The notes under the pieces were generated by a model, which saw nothing but the letters and a program-made list of their open reading frames with translations, was not told the DNA's origin and searched no databases. From Laedolimicola sp934402125 (GTDB taxonomy: Bacteria > Bacillota > Clostridia > Lachnospirales > Lachnospiraceae), in the NCBI RefSeq assembly GCF_052065835.1, contig NZ_JBQHTG010000003.1, positions 366,426 through 430,425 of the forward strand: a stretch of DNA of 64,000 nucleotides. The letters run 5' to 3'. Shown here in pieces: positions 46,176 to 53,899 of this stretch (within the stretch, counting starts at the first letter, position 1; every line of letters begins with the position of its first letter). Position numbers and translations under genes: made by a program.

Positions 46176-46865
46176 GTGACGGATATAAAATCTATTGACT
46201 ATGTATATGGAACCTTTCAGATGGAAATTAAGAACAGGTTCTTATGTAGCGTAAACATTAATGGAGAGGAAGTGACCTGCTATATTCCATCATCCTGTAG
46301 GCTTAGTAATTTTATCGATATGACCGGCAGAGTGGTTTTGCTTAAGCCAATAAAAACTCCTAATGCAAGAACACGATATGCGGTGTATGCTGTAAAATAC
46401 CGAAAAAACTTTATTTTACTAAATTTAGCACAGGTAAATAGAATGATAGAGGCGCAAATTCGCCGAAGGTATTTTTCGTTTTTGGGAATGAGAAAAAACG
46501 TGCAGCGTGAATATAAGATAGGAAACTACAAAACAGATCTTTTTATTCACGATACGAATACGTTAATTGAAATAAAAAGTACATTAGCTTTTTCAAGGGA
46601 ATCAACCTTTCCGACGGTGTATTCTGAAAGAGCTGTCAAACAACTAAAAGAAATATCCAGATTATTGGATGTTGGATACCGTGCTTGTTATGTTCTGGTT
46701 TCCCTAAACCCATCAGTGAAAGAAATAGTGATTAATACAGAGGTAAAAGATTACTATAATGCTTTTAGTGAATGTGTAGAAAAAGGAATGACGTATTGTG
46801 CGTTTTCAACACAGCTGCGAGAGGTGACTCCAGAATTGCATGCTAAAATTAAAGTTACTGTATAA
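46176..46865 (+). CDS. SfsA-like putative nuclease, fourth gene of the operon
   Basis: 229 residues from a GTG, 19 bases after the previous gene. SfsA proteins have an N-terminal OB-like domain and a C-terminal PD-(D/E)xK-like domain. Here residues about 15-75 match the first part, and GNYKTDLFIHD with D121 followed by LIEIKS with E132 and K134 gives the nuclease signature. The FPTVYSERAVKQLKEI block corresponds to the SfsA motif FPDA-x-T-x-R-x-x-K-H-x-x-E-L. Chromosomal SfsA is usually a lone gene; its placement behind a nuclease-translocase gene suggests recruitment into this system. Confidence 0.72.
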   Translation: MTDIKSIDYVYGTFQMEIKNRFLCSVNINGEEVTCYIPSSCRLSNFIDMTGRVVLLKPIKTPNARTRYAVYAVKYRKNFILLNLAQVNRMIEAQIRRRYFSFLGMRKNVQREYKIGNYKTDLFIHDTNTLIEIKSTLAFSRESTFPTVYSERAVKQLKEISRLLDVGYRACYVLVSLNPSVKEIVINTEVKDYYNAFSECVEKGMTYCAFSTQLREVTPELHAKIKVTV

Positions 46866-47139
46866 CCATTGCACTAATCGTCAGGTCAATAGGTAATCAC
46901 ATAGGTGAACATCAGGATGATTTGGAGCAAATTATGAAACAATCCTTTTATGCTCAGACAGAAGAGTTAAGTTGAAATTGTGGAACTTTGAATTCGCGCA
47001 TAATATTGTGCGTGCTTAAGAAAGCTCATTCTGATTTGGAACTTAAGGAAGAGTGAACTATAACCCCGATTCGCAGAGGAGCAACTGGATCAGATTGAAG
47101 AAGGACTAGATATAGTGATAAGAAAGGAAGGCACTTCAT
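46866..47139. other. Gap of about 270 bp with no supported gene
   Basis: Short broken frames only. One reads RFAEEQLDQIEEGLDIVIRK toward the RhuM gene (about 47072-47130), resembling a piece of a small mobile-element protein. Nothing intact. Confidence 0.35.
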
Positions 47140-48174
47140 TTGGCAAAGAAAAAAGATGAAATAACCATCCGTTCCAGCGCAGCAGAATACTTAACCTATG
47201 TTGCTTCTATTGGTGATCAGCAGGACAGCGTAGAGATGCGCTATGAGGATGAGAATATATGGCTGACACAGAAGATGATGGCCACATTATATGACGTGGA
47301 TGTTCGAACTATAAATTATCACGTTAAAAAAATATTTGATGATAGTGAACTGCAAGAGAATTCAGTTATCCGAAAATTTCGGATAACTGCCGCCGATGGA
47401 AAAAGCTACAGCACAAATCATTACTCCTTGGAGATGATCATTGCCGTAGGCTTTAAGGTCAATTCCGAGCGTGCGGTTCAGTTCCGTAAATGGGTCAATC
47501 AAATCGCAAAAGATTACACCATCAAAGGCTGGGTCATGGATGATGAACGGTTAAAACGCGGAACCTATCTGACGGAAAAGTATTTCGATGAGCAATTGGA
47601 GCGCATTCGTGAGATTCGGGCAAGCGAAAGAAAATTTTATCAGAAGATCACTGACCTGTATGCTACAGCCATTGATTACGATAAAAATTCTGCAACCACA
47701 AGAAGATTCTATGCAACTGTTCAGAATAAAATGCATTATGCAGTTCATGGACATACGGCAGCGGAGCTGATCGTGGAAAGAGCAGATCACACAAAAGAGC
47801 ATATGGGTTTAACGACTTGGGCAGATGCTCCCGAAGGAAAGATTAAGAAAAGTGATGTCACAGTTGCTAAGAATTATTTGAGTCAGGATGAAATGAAGCA
47901 GCTGAACCGCATGGTTACGGCATACCTGGATTTTGCGGAAAACATGACGTTAAGACATATTCCCCTTACAATGCAGGATTGGGAAAAAAGGCTTAATAGC
48001 TTTATCGAAATGTTTGATTATGGCATTTTACAGGATGCGGGGAAGGTGACGGCTGAAATTGCAAAGCTTCATGCAGAAACAGAATTTGAAAAATATCGCG
48101 TCATTCAGGATCGATTGTTTATGTCCGATTTTGATAAGTACATGCTTGAATTAGAGGAAAACGCAAAAAATTAG
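47140..48174 (+). CDS. RhuM-family protein
   Basis: 344 residues from a TTG start with AAAGGAAGG upstream. RhuM proteins were named in a Salmonella pathogenicity island and occur widely on mobile elements. Seen: the N-terminal YEDENIWLTQKMMATLYDVDVRTINYHVKKIF winged-helix-like part, the DGKSYSTNHYSLEMIIAVGFKVNSERAVQFRKW core, and a C-terminal helical region. The biochemical function is unknown; a DNA-binding or Fic/Bro-like accessory role is guessed from the first 100 residues. It lies between the nuclease operon and the hairpin array. Confidence 0.85.
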   Translation: MAKKKDEITIRSSAAEYLTYVASIGDQQDSVEMRYEDENIWLTQKMMATLYDVDVRTINYHVKKIFDDSELQENSVIRKFRITAADGKSYSTNHYSLEMIIAVGFKVNSERAVQFRKWVNQIAKDYTIKGWVMDDERLKRGTYLTEKYFDEQLERIREIRASERKFYQKITDLYATAIDYDKNSATTRRFYATVQNKMHYAVHGHTAAELIVERADHTKEHMGLTTWADAPEGKIKKSDVTVAKNYLSQDEMKQLNRMVTAYLDFAENMTLRHIPLTMQDWEKRLNSFIEMFDYGILQDAGKVTAEIAKLHAETEFEKYRVIQDRLFMSDFDKYMLELEENAKN

Positions 48175-48179
48175 AAATA

Positions 48180-48371
48180 TGACGGCAAAAAGCGACGGCA
48201 CTCTCCCAAAATGCCGTCAAAACCTGCCGTCAAATTCAAAAAAGTGACGGCAGAAAATGCCGTCATTCAGAAAATATCGAAAATCATGACGGCAAAAAGT
48301 GCCGTCAAATCCAAAAAGTGGCGGCAAAAAATGCCGTCATACATCAAAAGTGACGGCAAAATCTGCCGTCA
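48180..48371. repeat. Array of GACGGCA / TGCCGTC hairpins
   Basis: Six GACGGCA-type half sites (48181, 48194, 48246, 48288, 48320 as GGCGGCA, 48352) and six TGCCGTC half sites (48212, 48225, 48258, 48300, 48332, 48364). The first two pairs are nested; the last four are simple hairpins with A-rich 5-base loops, spaced 32-42 bp apart (48246, 48288, 48320, 48352). The array begins six bases after the RhuM stop codon. Confidence 0.88.
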
Positions 48372-48647
48372 TTTCACATTATCAGGGGTTTCAGGGGCTT
48401 TTCCCCTGACCAGAAGCATTTTGGCGGTGACGTCACAAATGCGTATCTGGCAAGAGACTCCGAATTTATGAAGAAAAATCCTAGCGTATCTGCCACGTAA
48501 TTCTGCGTGCTTCTCGGTATAAAGAAATCTCCCACTCCATTCTACAATCATCTCATCCCACAAACAAAAATAACCCAGCGGACAGGCAAGCCCACCCCAC
48601 AGTTTTCATACAAATAAAGCAAGCCCATCCGCGTCACAGGATGTAGA
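48372..48647. other. Non-coding segment with further palindromes
   Basis: Contains TCAGGGG-CTTTT-CCCCTGA (48391-48409), a terminator-like hairpin without T-run, and the 10-bp palindrome GTGACGTCAC (48427-48436). No gene seen. Confidence 0.5.
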
Positions 48648-48845
48648 ATGGAGATGATACATGTAAGAAAACCAACCTATTATTTCTGGAAATCCCCAGG
48701 TGCTTCACAGGAGCAGTTTCAAAGACAATATGACCTGCTAAAGCGCTGCGGCTTCCGGATTGCCCTTTACACAGACGGGCCGGAACAGAAGGATATCCGG
48801 AAAGCGCTGAAAACCTTGATACGAAATCACTGGGAAGATTCCTGA
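48648..48845 (+). CDS. Small hypothetical protein of the element
   Basis: 65 residues, starting MEMIHVRKPTYYFWKSPGAS. It contains aromatic and basic residues and a helix QEQFQRQYDLLKRCGF followed by RIALYTDG. The composition looks coding, and the gene ends just before the recombinase leader. The RBS is weak. No family is recognised; position suggests a recombination directionality or accessory factor, which is a guess. Confidence 0.6.
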   Translation: MEMIHVRKPTYYFWKSPGASQEQFQRQYDLLKRCGFRIALYTDGPEQKDIRKALKTLIRNHWEDS

Positions 48846-48911
48846 ATAAAAATTCTTGCAATCCCTATTTACAAATAGTCGCCCTCGATATATCATATAA
48901 TTACATGGTGC

Positions 48912-48929
48912 TTGAATAAAAATATTCAA
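48912..48929. promoter_or_regulatory. Inverted repeat before the recombinase RBS
   Basis: TTGAATA-AAAA-TATTCAA, 30 bases before the recombinase ATG: an operator or an RNA hairpin near the RBS. Confidence 0.4.
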
Positions 48930-48958
48930 ACAAGTAACAAACGGAAAGGATAAAAAAC

Positions 48959-50908
48959 ATGACCGCAGGCTACGTCCGTCTCTCCCGCGACGACGATAAA
49001 AAGAACTACGTCTCCATCGAGAATCAGAAACTCATCATCACCCAGTACGCCGCCGACCACGGCGCAGTCATTGACCGTTGGTACGAGGATGACGGCGTTT
49101 CCGGCTACATCTTCGACCGCCCGGGCTTTCAGCAGATGATGGCGGATTTGGATCAGGACGTGGATACGGTGTACGTGAAGGACTTCTCCCGTTTGGGCCG
49201 CCACAACGCCAAGGTGTTGCTGCTTCTGGACGAGTTTCAGGAACGGGGAAAGCATCTGATTGTCATTGATGATAATTATGATTCCATGGATTCTAGCGAC
49301 GACACAGTAGGAATCAAGACCTGGTTCAATGAGCGATATGTGAAGGATACCAGCAAAAAAATCAAGCAGGCCATCGGAGCCAGACAGAAGGAAGGGACGC
49401 TGATGACTCAGCCGCCCTTCGGGTACTGTCGGGATGCCAAGGATAAAACAGTTTTGAACATCGTCCCCAAGGAGGCAGAATCTGTGAAGCTGGTCTACGA
49501 CCTGTATCTGTCCGGTTCCGGCTATCGCAAGATAGCTGCCTACCTGACGGAGCAAGGCGTTCCCACGCCCTCCATGGCGCGCCGGGAACGGGAGCTTGCG
49601 GAAGGCCGTGTCAGTAAAAAGCGGATTGCTACCGAGTGGTCGGATAGCATGATCAAGGATTTGCTGGACAATGATTTCTACATCGGCACCTTCCGCCTGA
49701 AAAAGCGCTCCAGAAATACCGTCCATGGCAAGGATAAGCGCGTCCCCAGGGACGAACAGTGTATTTTTGAAAATCACCATCCGGCCATCATCGACCGGGC
49801 GACCTTTTCGCTGGTGCAGGAGCTGAAGGAGAAGCGCAACCGCACCAATTACCGCGGCAGCCATGGTCAGTGGCTTGGATCGGAGATTCCGAATCCCTTT
49901 GGCAGCTGCCTGTTCTGCAAGGACTGCGGAAGCCGCCTGACGCCTATTAAGCGGAAGAACAGCAGCGGCGAGCGGAAATATTATATCTGCACCACCTACA
50001 ACACCAAGGGCAGGCGTTACTGTGAGAAAGCCCATCTCATTGAAGAAAATGATTTGATGGAGGACGTACTGAATTATATCCGCCTTTGCCGGAACGCCCT
50101 CTGCGAGGTGATTGCCGCCTATGATTTGAAGGATTTCGAGGCAGAAATCCAGTCGGTGGAAGAGAAGCGTCAGAGTATCCGGGCGGAGATAGGGGAACGC
50201 AAGAGCCAGCTCAAGACACTTCTGGCCCAGAAGGTTCGGGATCTGACTATGGCAGCAGGAAATGAGAAACTGGTGAGCGACACCTACGAGTCCATCCAGA
50301 AGGATTTGCTGGCCCAGATTCACGGTCTGGAGCTGCGCCTGAAGGAGCTGGACGCAACCACACTGGAGACGCCGGACGTGAAGGATAAGTTGAGAAGTGC
50401 TTTGGATGTGGTGGATAAAATCATTGCCGGAGGCAGACTGGATCGCCGGGACATTGAGCTGCTGATCGAGCGTATCGACGTGGACGCCGACGGTCTGCCG
50501 GAGATTACCCTGAAATACGGCCTGTCCGGTCTTATCAGCTACAATCCTGCCGACGAGATGAACCGCCGGGAAAATACGATGATCGCTGTGGTTATGAAGC
50601 TCATTATGGAGGACGAACGGGGTTACACCTCCGCCAAGTATCTGTCTGAGCATCTGACCTCCCTGGGATTCAAGAAAACCAAGCAGAGCATCCTGCCCTA
50701 CATCCGCCTAATGAAGGAACTGGGCATTTTGATAGACACAGATAACCCCTTAAAGCCCTACGAGATCGTAAAGCCGAAAGCAGAGATAGAGCCTCTGATC
50801 CGTGATTTCCTCCCGGATATCCGGCCTGAAATCACCGCTGCGCAGTTATCCGAACAATATTTACATAGTATAACGACTGACAGGTGGCATGCCACAGATG
50901 GTCTTTGA
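48959..50908 (+). CDS. Large serine recombinase (integrase of the element)
   Basis: 649 residues; RBS GGAAAGGATAAAAAAC. Domain order: serine resolvase catalytic domain (about 1-145) with the nucleophile S9 in GYVRLSRDDD and KDFSRLGR; recombinase domain (about 155-260) with FGYCRDAKD and TEWSDSMIKDLLDNDFYIG; zinc ribbon (about 318-350) with CLFCKDCGSRL and YYICTTYN ... RRYC; coiled coil (about 385-470). It mediates integration by a crossover at GGTGGC. The last residues (HATDGL) come from host sequence across attR; in the circular form the frame continues for 27 other residues encoded at the left end. GC-rich compared with the rest of the cargo. Confidence 0.93.
   Translation: MTAGYVRLSRDDDKKNYVSIENQKLIITQYAADHGAVIDRWYEDDGVSGYIFDRPGFQQMMADLDQDVDTVYVKDFSRLGRHNAKVLLLLDEFQERGKHLIVIDDNYDSMDSSDDTVGIKTWFNERYVKDTSKKIKQAIGARQKEGTLMTQPPFGYCRDAKDKTVLNIVPKEAESVKLVYDLYLSGSGYRKIAAYLTEQGVPTPSMARRERELAEGRVSKKRIATEWSDSMIKDLLDNDFYIGTFRLKKRSRNTVHGKDKRVPRDEQCIFENHHPAIIDRATFSLVQELKEKRNRTNYRGSHGQWLGSEIPNPFGSCLFCKDCGSRLTPIKRKNSSGERKYYICTTYNTKGRRYCEKAHLIEENDLMEDVLNYIRLCRNALCEVIAAYDLKDFEAEIQSVEEKRQSIRAEIGERKSQLKTLLAQKVRDLTMAAGNEKLVSDTYESIQKDLLAQIHGLELRLKELDATTLETPDVKDKLRSALDVVDKIIAGGRLDRRDIELLIERIDVDADGLPEITLKYGLSGLISYNPADEMNRRENTMIAVVMKLIMEDERGYTSAKYLSEHLTSLGFKKTKQSILPYIRLMKELGILIDTDNPLKPYEIVKPKAEIEPLIRDFLPDIRPEITAAQLSEQYLHSITTDRWHATDGL
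50883..50888 (+). other. attR core
   Basis: GGTGGC at the right junction, inside the recombinase reading frame; the host gene resumes at ATG 50889. The junction also forms the palindrome GTGGCATGCCAC (50885-50896), which would equally exist in the empty host site. Confidence 0.85.
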
Positions 50909-51458
50909 ATATATCCTAAAAAAGAACAGCCTGGACCCAGCCACGGATCTGCATATCGATCAGAGCATCGATTTTGGCTCCACTGCCGCAGCCTTCTCTG
51001 GCGGACAGGGAGATTTTACCGTAGAATTCGAGCCGGGCGCTTCGACTTTGGAAAAAGAAGGAAAAGGCTATGTAGTAGCGTCGCTTGGGGTGGATTCCGG
51101 GTATGTGCCTTATACAGCCTACAGCGCGAAGCAGAGTTATCTGAAGGCCCATCCGGAAGTGATCCAGGGATTTACCAATGCGCTTCAGAAGGGCATGACT
51201 TACGTGCAGAATCATACTCCGGAGGAGATAGCCCGGGTGATAGCGCCGCAGTTCAAAGAAACAGAACTGGAGGATATCATTACAATTGTGAGCCGCTATT
51301 ATGAGCAGGATACCTGGAAAGACAATCTGATTTTTGAGAAAAAGAGCTTTGAGCTTCTGCAGGATATCCTGGCAGAGGCCGGGGAACTGGCGGAGCGGGT
51401 ACCTTACGAAAACCTGGTGACGAGGGAATATGCGGAAACAGCAGAAAAAAATAATTAA
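50889..51458 (+). pseudogene. ABC transporter substrate-binding protein (NMT1/THI5-like), 3' part
   Basis: 189 residues beginning MPQMVFEYILKKN, continuous in frame with codon 153 of the 5' part at 33734-34192. Contains IDQSIDFGSTAAAFSGGQGDFTVEFEPGA and GYVPYTAYSAK, typical of the second lobe of NMT1/THI5-type binding proteins. It lacks signal peptide and first lobe, so it is not functional alone. No transporter permease or ATPase gene is found beside either half. Confidence 0.9.
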
Positions 51459-51548
51459 GGATTTATAAATTGTGATTCTCTTCTGGATTTTAATCTTTTA
51501 CTGTGTTAAAATAAGAATATCTTTGATAAATACAAGAAGGGGAAAGCT

Positions 51549-51851
51549 ATGAACAAGAAAATTAGAACGGAGTCCGTTGATTTCCTGTTTGACGCAATTT
51601 TAAGTCTCAAGAACAAGGAAGAGTGTTATACATTTTTTGAAGATGTATGTACCATCAACGAGCTGCTTTCACTTTCTCAGCGCTTCGAGGTCGCGAAGAT
51701 GCTGCGGGAGCAGAAGACGTATCTGGAGATTGCTGAGAAGACGGGAGCTTCCACAGCAACCATCAGCCGCGTAAACCGGTCGTTAAATTATGGGGAAGAC
51801 GGTTACGATATGGTGTTTGAACGTCTGGAGAAAAAAGAAACAAAAGAGTAA
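51549..51851 (+). CDS. YerC/YecD-type TrpR-fold regulator
   Basis: 100 residues with RBS AAGGGGAAAGCT. The TrpR-like helix-turn-helix is visible: LSLSQRFEVAKMLREQKTYLEIAEKTGASTATISRVNRSL. YerC proteins are found across Firmicutes, often near genes for tryptophan or purine handling; their ligands are poorly known. It is followed 14 bases later by an Rrf2 regulator gene, so both are likely cotranscribed. Confidence 0.9.
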   Translation: MNKKIRTESVDFLFDAILSLKNKEECYTFFEDVCTINELLSLSQRFEVAKMLREQKTYLEIAEKTGASTATISRVNRSLNYGEDGYDMVFERLEKKETKE

Positions 51852-51865
51852 TAAGGGAGTAGAAA

Positions 51866-52303
51866 ATGAAGATTTCGACCAAGGGGCGTTACGCGCTTCG
51901 TTTTATGTTGGATTTAGCCGCAAACAGCGAGGGAAGATATGTGCCGCTGAAGGAGATTTCAGCACGGCAGGGAATTTCCTTGAAGTACCTGGAGCAGATT
52001 GTGTCTCAGTTCGGGAAGCTGGGCATGCTGGAGAGCGTCCGGGGACCGCAGGGCGGCTATCGTCTGGCAAAGCAACCGAAGGATTATACTATCGGAGAGA
52101 TCTTGCGGTATGCCGAGGGTGAACTGGCGCCGGTTGCATGTCTGGAGCAGGAGATTAATACTTGTCCCCGACAGGCAGAGTGTGTGACATTGCCATTCTG
52201 GAAAGGACTCTATCAGGTGATCACAGAGTATGTGGACAGTGTGACGCTGGAGGATTTACTGGAGCAGCAAAAAGAAAGATCCGGAAACGATTTCTGCATC
52301 TGA
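51866..52303 (+). CDS. Rrf2-family transcriptional regulator (IscR/CymR-like)
   Basis: 145 residues. The winged-helix begins MKISTKGRYALRFMLDLA and includes LKEISARQGISLKYLEQI and GPQGGYRLAK, the family signature. Three cysteines (VACLEQEINTCPRQAECVTL) have the spacing used by IscR-type proteins to bind an Fe-S cluster, so sensing of iron-sulfur status is plausible. CymR-type members instead sense cysteine metabolism. Targets are not known; the 14-bp palindrome at 33697 before the split lipoprotein gene was close by before the element inserted. Confidence 0.88.
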   Translation: MKISTKGRYALRFMLDLAANSEGRYVPLKEISARQGISLKYLEQIVSQFGKLGMLESVRGPQGGYRLAKQPKDYTIGEILRYAEGELAPVACLEQEINTCPRQAECVTLPFWKGLYQVITEYVDSVTLEDLLEQQKERSGNDFCI

Positions 52304-52325
52304 ATAAAAATAGAATAGAATCAGG

Positions 52326-52352
52326 AAAACCCGGCAATTCGCCGGGTTTTCT
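52326..52352. terminator. Bidirectional terminator
   Basis: AAAACCCGGC (52326-52335) pairs perfectly with GCCGGGTTTT (52341-52350) between the convergent Rrf2 and methyltransferase genes. Confidence 0.9.
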
Positions 52353-52363
52353 TATATGCTTCC

Positions 52364-53239
52364 CTAAGAAAGAGCCTTCTTTAATTCCTGGATGAATTCC
52401 GGCGTTGTGCCACAGCAGCCGCCAAGGAAGGAAGCGCCTGCGTCTCGAAGCCTCAGCATACTTCTGGCAAATTCGTCTGGAGCCATGCTGTAAACAGCTT
52501 CTCCGGTTTCCGGAGAGATGGTGGGCATTCCCGCGTTGGGTTTGGCGATAACCGGAATGGACACTCTCTGGCGGATACCGGCGATGACAGACTCCAGCTG
52601 ATCCGGACCGGTGGAGCAGTTACAGCCTACGGCGAAAGCGCCCATGGCTTCCAGCTCCTCTACGGCATCAAATACATTACCTCCGAAGAACAGGCTGCCG
52701 TCAGCTTCCATGGTCAGGGAGCAGAGCACCGGCAGATCACAGACTGCCTGGGCCGCATCCAGGATAACCAGGGTTTCATTGGAGGCCAGCATAGTTTCTG
52801 CTACCAGAAGATCGACGCCTGCGTCAGCCAGATAGGAAATCTGTTCTTTATAGGACTCAAACAGATCTTCATATTTCATAGGTCCCAGGGGTTCCATCAG
52901 CTTTCCGGTGGTAGTCAGATCTCCGGCCACCAGAACCTGATTGCCGACTGCCTTCCGGGACAGACCCACCAGAGTATGATTCAGGCGCTCTGTCTCAGCC
53001 TCCAGTCCGTGGGTGGCGAGACTGATGGGATTAGCCATAAAGGTGGGGGCATAGACGATGTCAGAACCTGCCTCCGCATAGGCTTTCTGCAGTTCAATGA
53101 TTGTATTCGGATGCTCGGCTACCCATTGTTCGGTGCAGATGCCCTTTGGCATACCGGCTTTCATCAGATTGGATCCCGTCGCTCCGTCGAGAATCAGTGT
53201 TTCGTTTCCAAGGCGTTTCGTCAGTTCTTCTTTTGTCAT
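52364..53239 (-). CDS. Homocysteine S-methyltransferase family protein
   Basis: 291 residues from the ATG at 53239 (RBS AGGAGGCACATA). A longer in-frame start at 53536 would run into the RNase P RNA gene and is rejected. The barrel carries the zinc-binding cysteines in VGCNCSTGP and GGCCGTTPEFI, as in the homocysteine-binding module of MetH and BHMT/MmuM enzymes. The N-terminal ILDGATGSNLMKAGMPKG is also diagnostic. It could be a stand-alone methyltransferase or the N-terminal part of a split MetH system; a cobalamin domain is not encoded nearby. Confidence 0.88.
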   Translation of the reverse strand: MTKEELTKRLGNETLILDGATGSNLMKAGMPKGICTEQWVAEHPNTIIELQKAYAEAGSDIVYAPTFMANPISLATHGLEAETERLNHTLVGLSRKAVGNQVLVAGDLTTTGKLMEPLGPMKYEDLFESYKEQISYLADAGVDLLVAETMLASNETLVILDAAQAVCDLPVLCSLTMEADGSLFFGGNVFDAVEELEAMGAFAVGCNCSTGPDQLESVIAGIRQRVSIPVIAKPNAGMPTISPETGEAVYSMAPDEFARSMLRLRDAGASFLGGCCGTTPEFIQELKKALS

Positions 53240-53381
53240 TATGTGCCTCCTTTTTATCCAGGTACTGTCTGAAACAGCATAAACTCTGATTTGCAGAATT
53301 CTTTTTTTCTCATCATAGTGGAAATTAGGTTGTCCGTCAAGAAACTTTGGAGAAAAATAGCGTGACAGCGGAAATCGGTAC

Positions 53382-53410
53382 TTGCATGGGAAAAATCCCC
53401 GTGTTATACT
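53382..53410 (+). promoter_or_regulatory. rnpB promoter
   Basis: TTGCAT (53382-53387), a 17-base spacer and TATACT (53405-53410), seven bases before the predicted RNA 5' end. Confidence 0.75.
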
Positions 53411-53417
53411 GAAACAC

Positions 53418-53784
53418 GCAGGTAAAGCAGATGTTCGCGGCTGGCAGGCCGAAAGGTGCCAAGTGAGGAAAGTCCGGGCTCCACAGGGCAGGACGCCGGA
53501 TAACGTCCGGCGGAGGCAACTCCAGGGACAGTGCAACAGAGAGATACCGCGTCAGCAATCCCAGGTATCCTGGGTTTATTGCCGGCGTAAGGGTGGAAAG
53601 GCAGTGTAAGAGACTACCGTCCGTCTGGTAACAGGCGGAGCCATGTAAACCCCGTCCGGAGCAAGACCGAAACGAGACATAACCCGGCCCGGGTGTCTCA
53701 GGTGGGTCGCTTGAGCCTGTCGGTGACGACAGGACTAGATAGATGAACATCCAACGACATAACCCGGCTTATCGCTTTGCCTGA
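53418..53784 (+). ncRNA. rnpB: RNase P RNA, bacterial class A
   Basis: Catalytic RNA that removes 5' leaders of pre-tRNAs. Universal blocks are visible: GAGGAAAGTCCGGGCTCC (about 53465-53482) and GAGACATAACCCGG, the 3' block CATAACCCGGCTTATCG, and the P1 helix formed by CAGGTAAAGC (53419-53428) and GCTTTGCCTG (53774-53783) with one wobble. Length of about 367 nt is normal. Confidence 0.96.
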
Positions 53785-53786
53785 AC

Positions 53787-53878
53787 AAAAACGGCGGGCC
53801 GGTCGGAAAAGATTTTCCACGTTCGGGGATAATTAGTCCCTTTTTAGGAAAGTTTTTTCCGATCGGCCCGCCGTTTTT
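53787..53878. terminator. Long bidirectional terminator after rnpB
   Basis: A 24-bp stem with one wobble (53787-53810 with 53855-53878), GC core CGGCGGGCCGG, A-run and T-run at the ends, and an unusually long 44-nt loop. It serves rnpB and the convergent PH-domain gene. Confidence 0.88.
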
Positions 53879-53899
53879 CTGGCTTTCGTCTGTATTTAA

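Larger units (their letters stand above)
34187..50888. mobile_element. 16.7-kb serine-recombinase integrative element carrying a Dpt/DruA-like cargo
   Basis: Bounded by the 6-bp direct repeat GGTGGC (34187-34192 and 50883-50888), which is the crossover core. The element interrupts one ABC binding-protein gene, and its removal restores the frame. The only integrase gene, a large serine recombinase, lies at the right edge and reads across the junction. Cargo: PemK-like toxin, gene remnants, XRE regulator, four-gene operon, RhuM-family gene, hairpin array, small protein. Most of the cargo is visibly AT-richer than the host, while the recombinase is not. No conjugation or replication genes were seen, so it would rely on helpers for transfer. 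Confidence 0.9.

Noticed and set aside
48180..48371. Possible CRISPR array
   Set aside because: The repeated unit is a 7-bp palindromic half-site pair with A-rich loops, the spacing is irregular in its first half, intervening sequences are short and similar, and no cas gene is present.
48211..48471. Open frame of 86 codons across the hairpin array
   Set aside because: Its composition (Lys/Ala/Val repeats) follows from the hairpin repeats; there is no RBS and no recognisable domain.
34187..50888. Complete phosphorothioation (dnd) system
   Set aside because: No cysteine desulfurase, DndB, DndC, DndD or DndE-like protein is encoded in the element; only Dpt-like restriction parts are seen.
34187..50888. 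Integrative conjugative element or prophage
   Set aside because: No relaxase, coupling protein with relaxase, type IV secretion, capsid or terminase genes; the FtsK-like domain belongs to the DptH-like protein.
53240..53536. 99-codon N-terminal extension of the homocysteine methyltransferase
   Set aside because: It would overlap the antisense of RNase P RNA; a strong RBS and typical N-terminus exist at 53239.
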